Shown piece by piece: positions 33,201 to 44,665 of a DNA stretch of 64,000 nucleotides (positions within the stretch are counted from its first letter, which is position 1; every line of letters starts with the position of its first letter). The position numbers were made by a program, and so were the translations under genes. Origin of the DNA: Tricholoma matsutake (lineage: Eukaryota > Basidiomycota > Agaricomycetes > Agaricales > Tricholomataceae); assembly GCA_026075535.2 (NCBI GenBank), contig AP026544.2, forward strand, positions 12,214,001 through 12,278,000, in the 5' to 3' direction. The notes under the pieces were generated by a model, which worked only from the letters and a program-made list of their open reading frames with translations, was not told where the DNA came from and ran no database searches.

Positions 33201-36169
33201 GATGCGGCTTAGTGCATCTGCTAAAACATTTTCTACCCCTGGCACATAGGTAACTTCAAAATCAAACTTGGATATCTTGTCCAGCCAACGTGCCTGATGT
33301 CCAGTTAGGTCTTTCTGATTTAAAAGGTGAATTAATCCTTTATGATCAGTTATCCACTTGAAGTGTATTCCTTGCAGCATATCTCAATGCCATAGCATCG
33401 TTTCGATGCCAGCAAACATTTCGATTTTGTGGACCACATAATTCTGCTGGGCAGAATTTAGCTTTGCCGAGTAGAAGGCTGCGACTCTAGCACCGCACCA
33501 GTCCTTCCTTGGCTGACCAGCCTGGATATGCCTGTGGCACAACCATCTGTCACCATGTAGATCAGATCGGCCTCAGCACTGTAATTTAGTGGAACACGGG
33601 AACGACTTCTGCTCGCTGCAACTATTTCTTTTATCTGCTCGAAGGCACGTTGGTGAGTAAACTCCCAGTGAAACGGTACCGTGTCGCCCGTTAATGCTGT
33701 CAGCACTCCCATAGGCACCCAAACATTTGCGAGATCATCCGCAGGATAACCAACCGATCCCAGAAACCCACGAAGTAAGTCCCTGTTTGTGGGTACTTTC
33801 CATGCTAACACACTGCTGATTTTAGCAGGATCCATGTGGATTCCATCAGCATCTATTACATGGCCAAGGACCTTCAACCTCTTACAAAGAAGCTGAAGTT
33901 TTCATTTACTAAGGTAAAATTTTTCTCTCGTAAGGATGTTGATAACAATTTTTACTTGTTCGACATGTTCTTCAAGTGTACTCGAATAGATAATTATATC
34001 ATCCAAGTACATGTCCATCCAAATGCCGATATATGCGGTAAATATGTGGTTCATCAGCGCCTGACAAGTGGCAGGTGCATTACAATCTCCCTGCTGTATG
34101 ACCATGCTGACCATAGTACCATCAGGAGTAGTGACAGCTGTCTGAGGTACATGCTCGGGTATGATATGGATCTGTTCGAATGCATCCTTCATGTCCATCA
34201 ATGACCAGTAGACCTTACTGGCAATATGACGAAGAATTCCCTCAACATTTGGTAAAGGTGAGGCCATCTTCTTTGTATTCAAATTTCTCATGCGAAAATC
34301 ATTAACGCAACGCAAGAGCGGGGGATTCGTTCCTGGTTTTACAATCAGCAACATCAGAGCTGTGGTAGTCACTGTAGACTTCTTCCAATGGCCAGTACAA
34401 AGATATGCATCCCGTTTGGCTGTCCACTGTGGTCGTAGCGCTTCTGGGCAGCATGCAGGCCGCCATGGGTAGACCTTTTCTGCATCAATCAGTGGAATCA
34501 TGTGATTGATCACATGGAGCGGTGGGAGTGGTAAGTCATGCTGAATGTGCTCAACACATATTGGCTCAGCATATCCCAACAGCTTGTCACGAACCCTATC
34601 AATTCGATCATCGTATGTATCCATTGCTCGAGAGGCAATTCTGGTTACTGACTCTCCCCTTAAAGGTTGAGCCTCGGCACTTCCAACTACTATAGTTGAA
34701 GGGTTCAATCCAAAAGTTACCTGGTGCTGAAATAACCAAGGTGTTCCGAGGATTAGATCATAGTTGGATATGTTGATTATATCAAAGTAATGTTCTTCTT
34801 TGATATCTTGGTACTGAAACTGAACTTTTGTTCCAGCATTTACTTTTGATCTAGAACCCTGGACTGCCATTTGCAATGGTAAGGGTTTAGCTAAATTAAT
34901 TTGCTTTACTTGCAATTGATCTGCTAAAGTCATAGATATAAAATCGCCAAGCAATCCTGAGTCGACTAGAGCGCGGACACATTGTCCATTGATCCATGCA
35001 ACAACCACAACTGGTTTTGGAACCACCTGCGTAGCGTCCTGAGTTGTCGCAGTGTTCCGCTTGATAGTGGAAAGTTGATCCCGTGGAACTTGTACTCCAT
35101 TTAACTCAAGCTCAATGATGTCCTCAGGCAGTGTCAAGCATGAGGATATTACTGCAGATACATTGTGATAGACTTGGTTTACAACGTAGGCCCATTCCGG
35201 ATCTTCGGGGGGTTCCTCGAGCACAAAGAAGAAGTCATCTTCATCCGGAAGCAAGTGGTTTTCTTCATGTGGCTCTACCACATGCGGTTTATTCAATTGC
35301 TTGTCATACCACCTGAAGATATTGAAGTTGCTATCCTCAAGGAGGTATCTAGGTAATCGAGTCTCGAGGTTTTGCATATAATCCAGAATGAGATATTGTT
35401 TCCAGCTTTTCGGATCTGGTAAGACCTCGAACCGTTTTTCAATAATGAAATGATATTCATCCCCTGGGTAGGGGCCTCCTTCCTGTAGCAATAAAGCTGC
35501 AGCATTTGCTAGTGTATCTCCATTTACCAGATAGTGGAACCTTTCATGCAAAACTGAGGGTGGAGACACGTCTTGGGTCTCACACTCTTCAGCATACCAC
35601 TTCGACAATGTAAACCCTGGTGTACGTAGATGTTCAGTCAAAATAAATGACTCAGTTTGTCTTAATGAATCCTTAATCATGTAATCACTTTTAGAGACCC
35701 GCTTCAGCTGGAAATGGCGTTCTTTCAATTGCCATCTTTGGTTACGATTGTAAGCGGCAGTATCTCCAGGATACAGTTCAGCTAATGCAAGTATTTCGGC
35801 AGCTGAAACCGTGAGCATGTCCCCAATTGGTGTGTGGTCTCGCTTGTTTTTACTCAAGAAGTAAGTGGGCTGCACAATTTTCTGTGCTTTATGCTTCTCA
35901 CTAATGCACTTATTATACCACTGCAGTATTCTGAACTGCGGTGTAGCCAAAAGGTCTATGCTGATCTCAGTCAGCATATGCTCGCCATAGTCAATGACGA
36001 AGCAAGTATGTTCTCGCCTCTCAAAACGGAAGCAGCTTAACGCCTCTTGCTCATCATCAGGCTGATTTATTGGAGCAGGGAATATATGCACTCCAAGTTT
36101 CAGTTGACATGCTAACATGTCAAGATAGACGTCGCCCATATAGTAGTCATATATTCTGGGGTGATGATT

Positions 36170-38820
36170 TCAAGCAACCGACTGGGGTATGTGTGGGAAT
36201 AGCTTTTGGACAAGTTGATCCGCATACCACTCGGGGCAATTGAATTCGGGATCAAGCAATTGTTCTTTATTTATTTCAATGCTGTATCCTGCTGGGTCAT
36301 CGAAGGAATCATGTTGCAGGTCATTAATAAGGTAAACATTTTCCTTTTCTGGTATCTGAACTAGTTCAAAACGATGATCTTCCATTACAGGTTTTTTCAG
36401 ATCATCCCCTGGGTAAGGCTGCGCACGTTGGAGCTGCGCCTCAGCTATAAGTGCGGGCGCATCACCCATAATAGGAAAACATTCCTCAGAATTCTCAAGA
36501 TATGGATCCCTGTCAAAATCAAATGAGACTGCTCCACATGGTAGGTCGTGCAACTCTTTTGTGGTATCTGCTAGCTCTTGCAACTCATCTACTTCAGCTA
36601 GGTTAATCCCAATTTTATACGAGGGTAAACCTGGGGCTTTACCTGATTTGTCGGACTTCACGAAGGCACCCTGTGGACAATGGCGCGCTAGGTGACCCGG
36701 TTCCTTACATTTGAAGCACTTCCCGGTGGCTAACAGCTCATTTCTCTCCTTCTCACTCATTTGGGGTTTCGAAGGCTTAGAACTTTGAGAAATGGACCCA
36801 GATGGTCTATTATTGGCTGTATTCGACAATCTCGACTGGTTAGCTCGCCAATTGCTTGGACAAAAGCCCTTCTGCTGAGGCGGCGAATTTTCATGGCTGT
36901 TCCCATTGTTGAACGGCCTTCTCTCATGTTTGAAGTTTCGCATTTTATTTTGGCGGCGCCCTCCATTTTCCGAAGAAAACCTTTGGGAATTATTATTATT
37001 GTCACCATCAGACCATCCCCTTTTGGATGTTCCTTCTCTTTTGGATACTTCGAAGCGTTCAGCAGCTTCGACAACCCTTTTCCAGGACGAGACTTCAGGG
37101 TTCAACTTTTCCCACCACAAAGCCTGCCGGATATCTTGGTTGAGTCCTTTCCATAAGTTCAGAACTCGTTGCCGCTTGTCACTCACACCTATCATCATAT
37201 GCAGCTCCTCAAGCTCATAGACATAGTCGTCAACAGATCAGTTACCCTGGGTACAGCTGTCGAGCTTGTCCCGACGATCCGATCTAAAACTTATGGGGAA
37301 GCAGTAATCGAAAATTCCGCTAAAGAATTTTACTAGCGTCATTTTATGCTCTTTTTGAGCCACTTTCTGTATGTAATAATTTGTTGCCTTTCCTCTCAGA
37401 TAATATGACAGAATGTGTATTCTCCGATTTGAAGGCACCCACCCATCTACCAGATAATCCATGCTTTCTTTCATGAATTGATGGAATAATCGGGGGTCCG
37501 CTTGACCGTTATACTCTTTGGGCAGTTGTGGTTTGATTCTAGTGGAACTAGGATGTGATTTATGATGCTTCGAGTGCTTTTTCGAGTGCCTGCTTCTATG
37601 ACTCCTCGAACGAGATCTGGATTGTTTGGAGGAAGCTGTTGAGTCATCACCAGAGTCTGAACCCGAGTTTGAGCCACTGGGACTCAACGAACTGCCAGAG
37701 TCCAAGGAATCGCTATGGCTGGAACTGGAGTCAGAGGAATCTGACAAGCTCAATGAAGACGATGAGGGTGAAGACCCGTCACCATCAACTGATCAGCTAT
37801 CCTCCCGAACTTCATCCAAAACGCGACCAAGGTAACTCTTAGCTTCTACCTGGTCTAGAGGTCGTAACACATCGGCTCAACCTTTCTTAGTTTTACTAGG
37901 CTTGGATTTCTTGCTCAATCCAGCGAGCCAATCAGCTCCAAGATTGGCCAATGGACCCCAGTCACTAGACTTGGAGTCTTTCTTGCAAGCTTTCTCTTTT
38001 TCTTTCCTAGACTTAGCTTTCTGGTCTCTTTTGGGGCTTTCTGTTTTCGTCCCCAGGTGGTGCCAAATTTTTCATTGACACTGGACCAATGTGCTCGTCT
38101 ATAGACTTCTTTTCTTTAGAGACAGTAGATCCTGCTTCCTCCAACTCGAGCTTCCTTTTCCAACTATAGTATTCATACTGATGTTTTTGCCTGTCAGCAT
38201 CAAATTCTTCAGGGTCAATGCCAGTATTGCCCCAGTTTCGGGGGTCTGGCCCCTTTCCTTTTACAACAGAGGTACCTTCAACATGCGAGGAAGCTGTTCC
38301 TATGCTGGTTCCTAACACAGCGTTATGTTTCTGGATATGCTCATGCTGGTCTGGAGTCAAACCTTTCTCAGCCTCTTCCAACACAGGATCGTCTTGATCC
38401 TGCTTAGCTTTGGCACATTTGGATAGGAATCTGACTCTAATATTACTCTTCTTTAGAGATTCTAAACTAGGGGACCTTCGTGGCTTGACTGTGACCCATG
38501 GTTCTCCTTCTTCCTCTTCTACACCAAAGAGGGGCGACGCGAAGGCACTACGGCCTTTGTCATCATCGTCAGAGGGCATTTCGCCAACTCTGGGCTTTGT
38601 AGAAGCATTCGCTCCCTCCCATGCGGTTAGGTCATCCGAGGAATTCCTAACACCGTCAAGAGATGGCGACGGGGATCTCGCCACAACCACATCCGTGAAG
38701 GATCTGGCTGCTAGGGTGGACGGTAAAGGGTGAATCGAGGCATCCCTGATAGACGAACCAGCATCTGCAGAAGGACAGATTGACTCACCTTGGACACGTC
38801 TAGTCGTGCTGCGCAGCTTG
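36170..38820 (-). pseudogene. gag: Gypsy Gag with zinc knuckle, frameshifted
   Basis: Reading down from 38820: a Ser/Arg-rich start (RSFTDVVVARSPSPS), an acidic patch, GEPWVTVKPRRSPSLESL, then a coiled Lys/Glu-rich segment up to a TAA at 38013. After a shift of frame the Gag continues through KSSDWGPLANLGADWL. It goes on to a Ser/Asp tract (37.62-37.75 kb) and Arg/Ser/His-rich (SRSRSHRSRHSKKHSKH, about 37.58 kb). The capsid-like ADPRLFHQFMKESMDYLVDGW and YYLRGKATNYYI follow (37.35-37.48 kb). A CCHC zinc knuckle (CFKCKEPGHLARHC, 36.68-36.72 kb) binds nucleic acid. Downstream lies the first of four repeated modules that continue into Pol. Breaks are the TAA at 38013, TGA and TAG codons near 37870 and 37790, and a frameshift near 37220. 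A TGA near 36167 separates it from the Pol part. Confidence 0.72.
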
Positions 38821-38826
38821 TAGGAC

Positions 38827-40757
38827 TTTTTTTTTTTTTTTTTTTTTTTTGATAAAGTTGTAAAGAGTTTGTTGACAGAGGAAATAACAAGGGGCTTTCG
38901 TCGATAAGCAGTGAAGTCCGGGGTGATCAGCCACAGAGTATCGGGGCATAAGTTTTGGTTGTTCTGGGGCAGAATTTGATGATTTTCGGGCACGTTTGAA
39001 TCGTTTGAGGTTCGTTGGGTTTCGTTTGGTATATTTGGATCGTTTTTGGGGTGTATTAGGATGGTAGGAAGCTTCAGGAGGTGTAGCAGTCGTGTTTGGA
39101 GGTTCCGGATTGGTAAGTTCTTCCATCTCCCCCTCAATCTGGACCTCCTGATTGACTGGTGTTAGGAACTCATTCTTATTAAAGTAGACGTCTCGTTCGA
39201 CTGTAATCCTTCGCTTCTGTGACCAATATATCCTATATCCCTTCGATTCTTCATCATAACCCACAAAATGGCCTTCCTCCGCCCTTAAGTCCAGTTTCCC
39301 TGTATTTAGCATTTTCACCCCTGCTGTCGCGAACTCCTGCAGGAGAGAGAGGTCAGGCTTGTTGCCTGTCCCCATTTCATGTGGAGTTTTGTTTCCAGGC
39401 AGGGCGCATGTTGGCGAGCGGTTCCGCAGCCAGACAAAGTGTCGGTGTGCTTCAGCCCAAAGGAATGCAGGTAGACCAGATGCTTGGAGTAGGGACCTAG
39501 TGCCCTCGATTAGTGTCCTATTCACCTGTTCAGCAACACCATTCGATGCAGGCGAGTCATGCACCGTGAGGTGGTGGGCTGTGCCATCGTTCTCCAGGTA
39601 TTTGGTGAATGCTTTGCTTGTAAATTCCCCACCGCGGTCGCAACCGAAGGTTTTAATCGTTTCTGCGCCGCGTTGGACCTTCGCCCATGCTTTGTATTTT
39701 TTGTAGGCTCCGAATGTGTCCGACTTTGCTGGGAGGTAATATGGCTTCTCCTCATGACTATATATGTTGAGGTAGATGTTCGCAAATTTGTTCCCCCCAA
39801 GTGACATGACTTTTGCTGGGCCCCATAGGTCAGTAACGACCTTGTCACCATAGGCTTTGTATGCCATGGTGCTTTCCTTTGGGAATGGCTTGCGGGTTGC
39901 TTTGGACTTTATGCACACCTCACAAAATTCGGGCTTGGAGTTCATGTCGAGCTCGATCCCTGTGACCATCCCCTTCACTACCATGTTGCACAAGTTGTCA
40001 TGATTTATGTGGCCCATTTTACAGTGGAGCTCACTGATCAACATGACCTTTGTAGCAGCAATGGCAGCAGTTTCAATTTTGGTGGTGGTTATAGTGTTTT
40101 CACTGACGTGGTAAAGGCCTTTGACCTTAGGGTTAGCTTGAGTAAAACTCTAGTTGGTTTCTCATTATTCCCCATCAGTAGGTCAATTTTCATGTCCCCC
40201 CTGCCAAGTGCATCAAATGTGTGCCTGTCTGCTGCTCGGATTGGCTCTGGTGAAATTTCGTAGTAATTTATGAACTTTGATTTGTTTGGCAAGAAGTGAC
40301 CTGTGGCACCGGAGTCGATAATTATTCCCCCCATCTGGGATATGGCATGAGCTTTGGAATGGAAGTCTGAGGTGATGGCGAGTACAAAGCTCTCATCATC
40401 TTTGCGAGAGGGACCGTAGATTGCGAATGTGTAATTTGTGGTCTTGTTGTCTGATTTTTCCGCCATGTTGGTGGTCATTGACCCTTTTTTGTTCTTTTTG
40501 CCTCCCTTTCTAGTCTTCCACCATTCAGGTGCTTGGCCTTCCTTTCCACCACCTTTTTCTCAACATTGGTCCTTCATATGTCCATCCATATTACAGTTTG
40601 GATTGGTGCAGTGGCACTCATTCCTCGATTTAGGCTTCCCCCCTTTTCCTTTGCCTTTCCCCCACTGCTGAGCACTCATGGGTGTGTTAGACTTGTTAAT
40701 ATTGTCTTCGATGGCCATTGATAGGTCCACCTTGTTGTTCAAGCTCGGAAAACACAT
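38827..40757 (-). pseudogene. Ty1/copia Gag-Pol fragment ending in poly(A)
   Basis: On the minus strand this reads a zinc knuckle (CHCTNPNCNMDGHMKDQC, about 40.57-40.62 kb), protease (IIIDSGATGHFLPN, about 40.29-40.33 kb) and GAG-pre-integrase with the HHCC site (KGLYHVSEN..., LHCKMGHINHDNL, EVCIKSKA). It continues into integrase (VVTDLWGPAKV, FGCDRGGEFTS, SPASNGVAEQVNRT, with all acidic residues kept). The reverse transcriptase and RNase H are missing: shortly after the integrase tail the strand runs into 24 A residues (T at 38827-38850). There is a frameshift with some loss of sequence near 40100-40140, and a TGA near 40558. The poly(A) tail suggests a truncated, polyadenylated transcript that was retroposed, rather than an LTR-bounded copy. 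I could not find a target duplication. Confidence 0.72.
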
Positions 40758-41061
40758 CTACAATTGTTGTTGAAGCTCTACGAACCCATACAAACCCCTC
40801 CAAAGCTCTATGAACCCCTCTGAAGCTCTATGAAGCTCTATGAACCTCTACAAAGTCACAAGAATGCTTCAAAATTCTTTGCAACACCTCAAAATTTGTC
40901 ATATGCCTTTAGCCACCATAATACAATTCCCCTGACCTTTGTACAGCTCAGGATATACACTTGGAACATCATCGATGAGTTCTGAACCAGTTTTGAGCAA
41001 TATTGCAGCGATATTGGCCTTCAAACAAGTCCGATATTTCCTTAACTGACTTTGAAAATCA
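40758..41061. other. Unassigned, with short AAGCTCTATGAACC repeats
   Basis: The stretch 40765-40860 repeats variants of AAGCTCTATGAACC about six times. The rest is AT-rich with no open frame of note. Confidence 0.45.
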
Positions 41062-41314
41062 CACAAGGCCAGCCTCATAATTTCTCCTTTCTGAAATATA
41101 GTTAGAGATTCTTTGTGAAATATTATATTTGAGACTAAATTTCTACAAACAGAAATTTAAAAAATTACCCATTAGAAATATACTTTGAAAATCACTATTT
41201 CTAATGGGTAATTTTTTGAATTTCTGTTTGTAGAAATTTAGTCTCAAATATAATATTTCACAAAGAATTTCTAACTATATCTCAGAAAGGAGAAATTATG
41301 AGGCTGGCCTTGTG
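41062..41314. repeat. 253-bp near-perfect palindrome
   Basis: Arms of 119 bp (41062-41180 and 41196-41314) differ at three positions and enclose a 15-bp spacer, TACTTTGAAAATCAC. Nearly the same words (ACTTTGAAAATCAC) occur just left of the palindrome at 41050-41063. A further 60 bp of arm sequence is repeated directly at 41315-41376. It may be a miniature foldback element or the product of template switching. Confidence 0.8.
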
Positions 41315-41439
41315 CTCATAATTCCTCCTTTCTGAAATATAGTTAGAAATTCTTTGTGAAATATTATATATTTGAGCCATTCAAGCCGCGAATTTAACAC
41401 AGCCACACACTCTATGGGCATCAACTCCATCTTGACTCC

Positions 41440-42480
41440 ATCTTTGACAACTACAAAGTTGCTGCTAGTAGTAGCGGCGAGTTCGGAGTCATCTTTCCCA
41501 GATCACATACTCTCCAAGTCCTCAACCCTACAACCCTACACTCTTGGCCGTCGTCTTTGACAACGAAGTCGTTGCTAGTAGTCACGGCGAGTTTGTAGTA
41601 GTCTGTGATTCCACAGGTTTACCATACATTGTCGACGACAAATTAACGCGTTCTATTCCTTCAGTAAGTATTCATACAATCTTTGAGCTGTTTCCTCTGC
41701 TAACCCGCCAGTGCAAGCTGCCAATCTCTTCTCCCTACACGAATTAACATGTTCCATTCCTCCAGTAAGTATTCCAACAGCTACCTTTTAACCCATTCTC
41801 CCTTAATCTAATCTTTCCTGTTGCTTAGGGTTAGAAAAGCACTTAATCTACCATGTAACACATGGCTTAGATGTTTGGACTTATGAATAAAATTCTGTAG
41901 TGAGTACTATACATGTACATGTCGTAAACTCAACACTGCCACATAGTTATAGCCAGTTATATATAAGTAACCAGATTTTCTCAACTTCATTGATCTCAAT
42001 CATTGATCATCATTGGCAACTCGCTGGTAGTAGTACCAACGAGGGATTCCATCTTATCATTGGGACTTGCCTGTCCTCTTAGACGGTCTGCGAAGTCGTG
42101 GCTAGTAGTAGCTGCGAGGTTGTAGTAGTCTGCTATTCCAATCCAAGGTTCTAGATTCAACAGGTCCTCAATGTATGCTCTTGGCCGTCGTCTTGGACAA
42201 TCTGCAAAGTCATGGCTAGTAGTAGCCATGAGTTCATAGTTGCCTATTATCCCAACACCACTTTCCGGGTTATAAAGTCTAAGGATCCTCAACGTACACT
42301 CTGCACTCTGGGGCTTTGTTATTTCCTCTGCTCACCGCACATCGTCAATCTTCTTATACACCAACAACGACAAACTAACACGTTCAATTCCTCCAGTAAG
42401 TATCCCAAGAGCTATCTTTAAACCCATTCTCCCCGTCTAACCTCCTTCCTGTAGCTATAGCCGCAATACACTTATGCAGC
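41440..42480 (+). promoter_or_regulatory. Triplicated 5' leader with intron upstream of the 42481 gene
   Basis: The phrase CTAGTAGTNRCNGCGAG recurs at about 41465, 41573, 42095 and 42213. A leader ending TTCCTCCAGTAAGTATYCC (splice donor) followed by ATTCTCC... and a TAG acceptor occurs at about 41755-41830 and 42395-42455, with a third donor-like copy near 41660. The last copy splices to a site just before ATG 42481. This looks like a promoter or 5' untranslated cassette that was duplicated in tandem. Confidence 0.5.
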
Positions 42481-43419
42481 ATGGACTTCTTTGATGTTCC
42501 GCTAGAACAGGATGAATTAGCTATATGGCATGCCCGTCAGGAGAAAATCTACGTATTCTGGGAGCCTGAAAACTGGGGCCTCTGGTCATCACCCAACATG
42601 CGGTACCTCTGCAAACCTGTTCATCGCCCATCCTCCGATGGCGACAATGGGTTATTGAGGGACTACTACTGTAGGCCCCGCAAGACACGCTGGCTCGATC
42701 ACCTAGAGCCTTTCCTTGGCTTCTGGCCATTACGCCCCGAGTGGATTGGACCTTTCGCATGCCTTAATCTTATACCTGGTCACCTCCCCATAATCTGGTG
42801 GAAGGATGGGCAAACATGGCATATCAATTCAGACATGGCTGTAGGCTGGCAGGTCTTGGAGGGGAAACTGGTTAGGCTTGGGACTGGTCTTCTTCGTCGA
42901 CATATCACGGCTCGGTATGATTGGTCAGAGATCTGCCCCTCCATCCTCCCATACGAATTTCACTACATGGACCATTTTAGATCGTCAGACGATTGTGCCG
43001 CGGCCATTTATAGATCTCGCAATGCCTTTATCATGCTTATGACATTCGTATCCTTCACCATTGCCCTGGACTTAGCTGCATACCCTCCGGTTGAAGGAAC
43101 CACGCCCAACTGGCTATTTTATGTGCAAACTAAGCTGGGCATGGACCCTGCATGGCTCAGCGAGCTCGCAGAGTCTTTCGTCTGTAACTTCACCCCAGGG
43201 TTTCATCCTGGAAGCTATGTTAAGTCCAATGTTTCCACGTACAAGCAGATATTTGCTGCATTCAAGACTGCAAATGTCCCTCTATTCATTAACTGGGGCT
43301 ACCGCCCTCCAATACTCAAGTATGACGACCTTGTCTGGCGATATCGCCCATGCAAAGCTGAAGCAAGACATGCCATAGATATTTACTATAATCAAATGCC
43401 ACCCGCCGATGAGGGTTAG
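42481..43419 (+). CDS. Conserved agaric protein of unknown function, 312 residues
   Basis: A single open exon from ATG 42481 to TAG 43417-43419. I recognise it as a member of a multicopy agaric family with no assigned role. Conserved landmarks are WHINSDMAVGWQVLEGKLVR (residues about 114-133), RSRNAFIMLMTFVSFTIALDL (about 179-199, hydrophobic and possibly membrane-associated), DPAWLSELAESFV and NVPLFINWG near the end. The protein is rich in Trp and Pro in its first 110 residues. Codon usage and the absence of stops suggest it is intact. It is preceded by a repeated leader and intron and followed by a short direct repeat (GGTTGGATCCAT) at 43438-43560. Function unknown. Confidence 0.75.
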   Translation: MDFFDVPLEQDELAIWHARQEKIYVFWEPENWGLWSSPNMRYLCKPVHRPSSDGDNGLLRDYYCRPRKTRWLDHLEPFLGFWPLRPEWIGPFACLNLIPGHLPIIWWKDGQTWHINSDMAVGWQVLEGKLVRLGTGLLRRHITARYDWSEICPSILPYEFHYMDHFRSSDDCAAAIYRSRNAFIMLMTFVSFTIALDLAAYPPVEGTTPNWLFYVQTKLGMDPAWLSELAESFVCNFTPGFHPGSYVKSNVSTYKQIFAAFKTANVPLFINWGYRPPILKYDDLVWRYRPCKAEARHAIDIYYNQMPPADEG

Positions 43420-43949
43420 GGTTATGGGACCTCCCAGGGTTGGCCACAGGGTTTGATCCATGGGGGCAGAATGGGGCCACAGGGTTGGATCCATAGGGTC
43501 AGAAGGGGGTACAGTGCTCACCTAGGGTTGGATCCATGAGGGCAGAAGGGGGTACAATGCTCTCTCGAGCATGCCAAGGATTGTTGCACACAGCAATATT
43601 CTGTCAAGTGATTTTAATGTGATATCTGTCAGACTATTTGCAAGATGTAGGGTAACTTGTGGAATTTATATTTGTTTACACTAAAAGCAGTCGTCGTGAC
43701 CTAGTGACAACCACTGTAGGGTTTGACACACTGTGGGTTTGGACACCAGGCTAACCGTGATAGGGTTGATTTCAGACCACAGGCACCCCAATTCGCCCCG
43801 CTGAGTGTGTGAATCAGGGATGTCACATGACCATGTCATATATTTGTGGCAGTATACTGGGCTTGCAAGCAGCCACATAATAAAGTTAAAGTTAAAGTTA
43901 AAGTTAAACCGCGATCAACAAGTGTGAATCAGGAGGACAATTGGAAGCA
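43420..43949. repeat. Downstream spacer with short tandem repeats
   Basis: Three copies of a 60-70-bp unit around GGGTTGGATCCATRRGG lie at 43437-43560. A short (TTAAAG)n microsatellite lies at about 43881-43909. No gene is seen. Confidence 0.6.
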
Positions 43950-44665
43950 CACCTGCGATTGCACTGACTTGTATCATACGCGGACGTCCCAGATGTCCAT
44001 CCTATGTTGTCTAATGGACTGACCAGAGGTTGGAAAAGGACATTGTAAGAGTATCTGGCACGAGAAGAGGAATGATATATAGTTCTCGTAGTCATACTCA
44101 GCTCAGCCCCGGTTCGATAGCGGCAGGGTTAATTACTGTTGAAACCCATGGTCTCTCTTCTAAGGATTCCAGCGCGTCGCATCCGCTCCCAGAGACATTA
44201 GTATGTTTGCTTAGACTAGATTTGTAATTGACACCAGCATACCATGAGGCAATCAGATATTTCTACCAGTTGTAAAAGTAAAGGGTATCTGCAATGATAT
44301 TGTTGTCGCACTGAATTACCATATCATGTGTTCACCCAGTGTACACGGACGTCCCAGACGTCCATGGTCATGCCAATGTTGTCTAAAGGACCGGCCAGAG
44401 GTAGGAAAAGGAAATTGTAAGGGTATCTGGCACAGTATTGTCGTCGCCTGCAGTCGCACTGACTTACCATATCATGTTTCACCCAGTGTACACAGACGTC
44501 CCAGACGTCCATGGTCATGCCTATGTTGTCTAATGGACTGGCCAGAGGTAGGAAAAGGAAATTGTAAGGGTATCTGGCACAGTATTGTCGTCGCCTGCGG
44601 TCGCACTGACTTATCATATCATGTGTTCACCCACTGTACACAGACGTCCCAGACAGCCATGTCCG
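43950..44665. repeat. Family of about 145-bp repeats (three tandem copies plus one diverged)
   Basis: The unit contains CGGACGTCCCAGACGTCC (a near palindrome), ATGTTGTCTAAWGGAC, CCAGAGGTAGGAAAAGG and GGGTATCTGGCAC. Copies start near 43950 (diverged), 44277, 44430 and 44585. Related single copies lie at about 45030-45175 and 46405-46615, so the family brackets the gene at 45351-46339. Confidence 0.75.

Larger units (their letters stand above)
28554..36139 (-). pseudogene. pol: Gypsy Pol polyprotein (PR-RT-RH-IN-chromodomain-extension), broken
   Basis: Protease: ALVDSGLLGDFIS (about 34.95 kb). Reverse transcriptase: WSLMDMKDAFEQIHI (about 34.18 kb) and the intact active site YLDDIIIYS (about 33.98 kb). 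RNase H region: MVTDGCATGIS (about 33.53 kb) and FKWITDHKGLIHLL. Integrase: an HHCC zinc domain (ETCQTCKRSK, about 32.29 kb), then GVDFIGPL, ISDRDVLFTSEFW and HPQTDGSTERANRT, with all three acidic catalytic residues present. A chromodomain-like AVECIEEHIGARTDAIFKMRWK follows at 31.2-31.3 kb. About 325 further residues end in a Lys/Ala-rich tail (GASKKKKEAVGKEK) at 28554. Visible breaks: TGA near 33899, 33384, 33001 and 30615, a frameshift near 33480, and the hAT insertion between 28655 and 30277. The enzymes would copy element RNA to DNA and integrate it. Confidence 0.82.
28253..38826 (-). mobile_element. Ty3/gypsy chromovirus-type retrotransposon, 5'-truncated, carrying a hAT
   Basis: The minus strand encodes, in order, Gag with a zinc knuckle, a region of four repeated modules, protease, reverse transcriptase, RNase H, integrase, a chromodomain-like segment and a long C-terminal extension, ending at a 3' LTR. 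All parts lie in one ancestral frame, now split by frameshifts and TGA codons. A 1.62-kb hAT (28656-30276) interrupts the extension. At the 5' side the Gag frame runs into a poly(T) tract at 38827-38850, which is the tail of a copia fragment; no 5' LTR was found. The copy is inactive. Confidence 0.8.
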
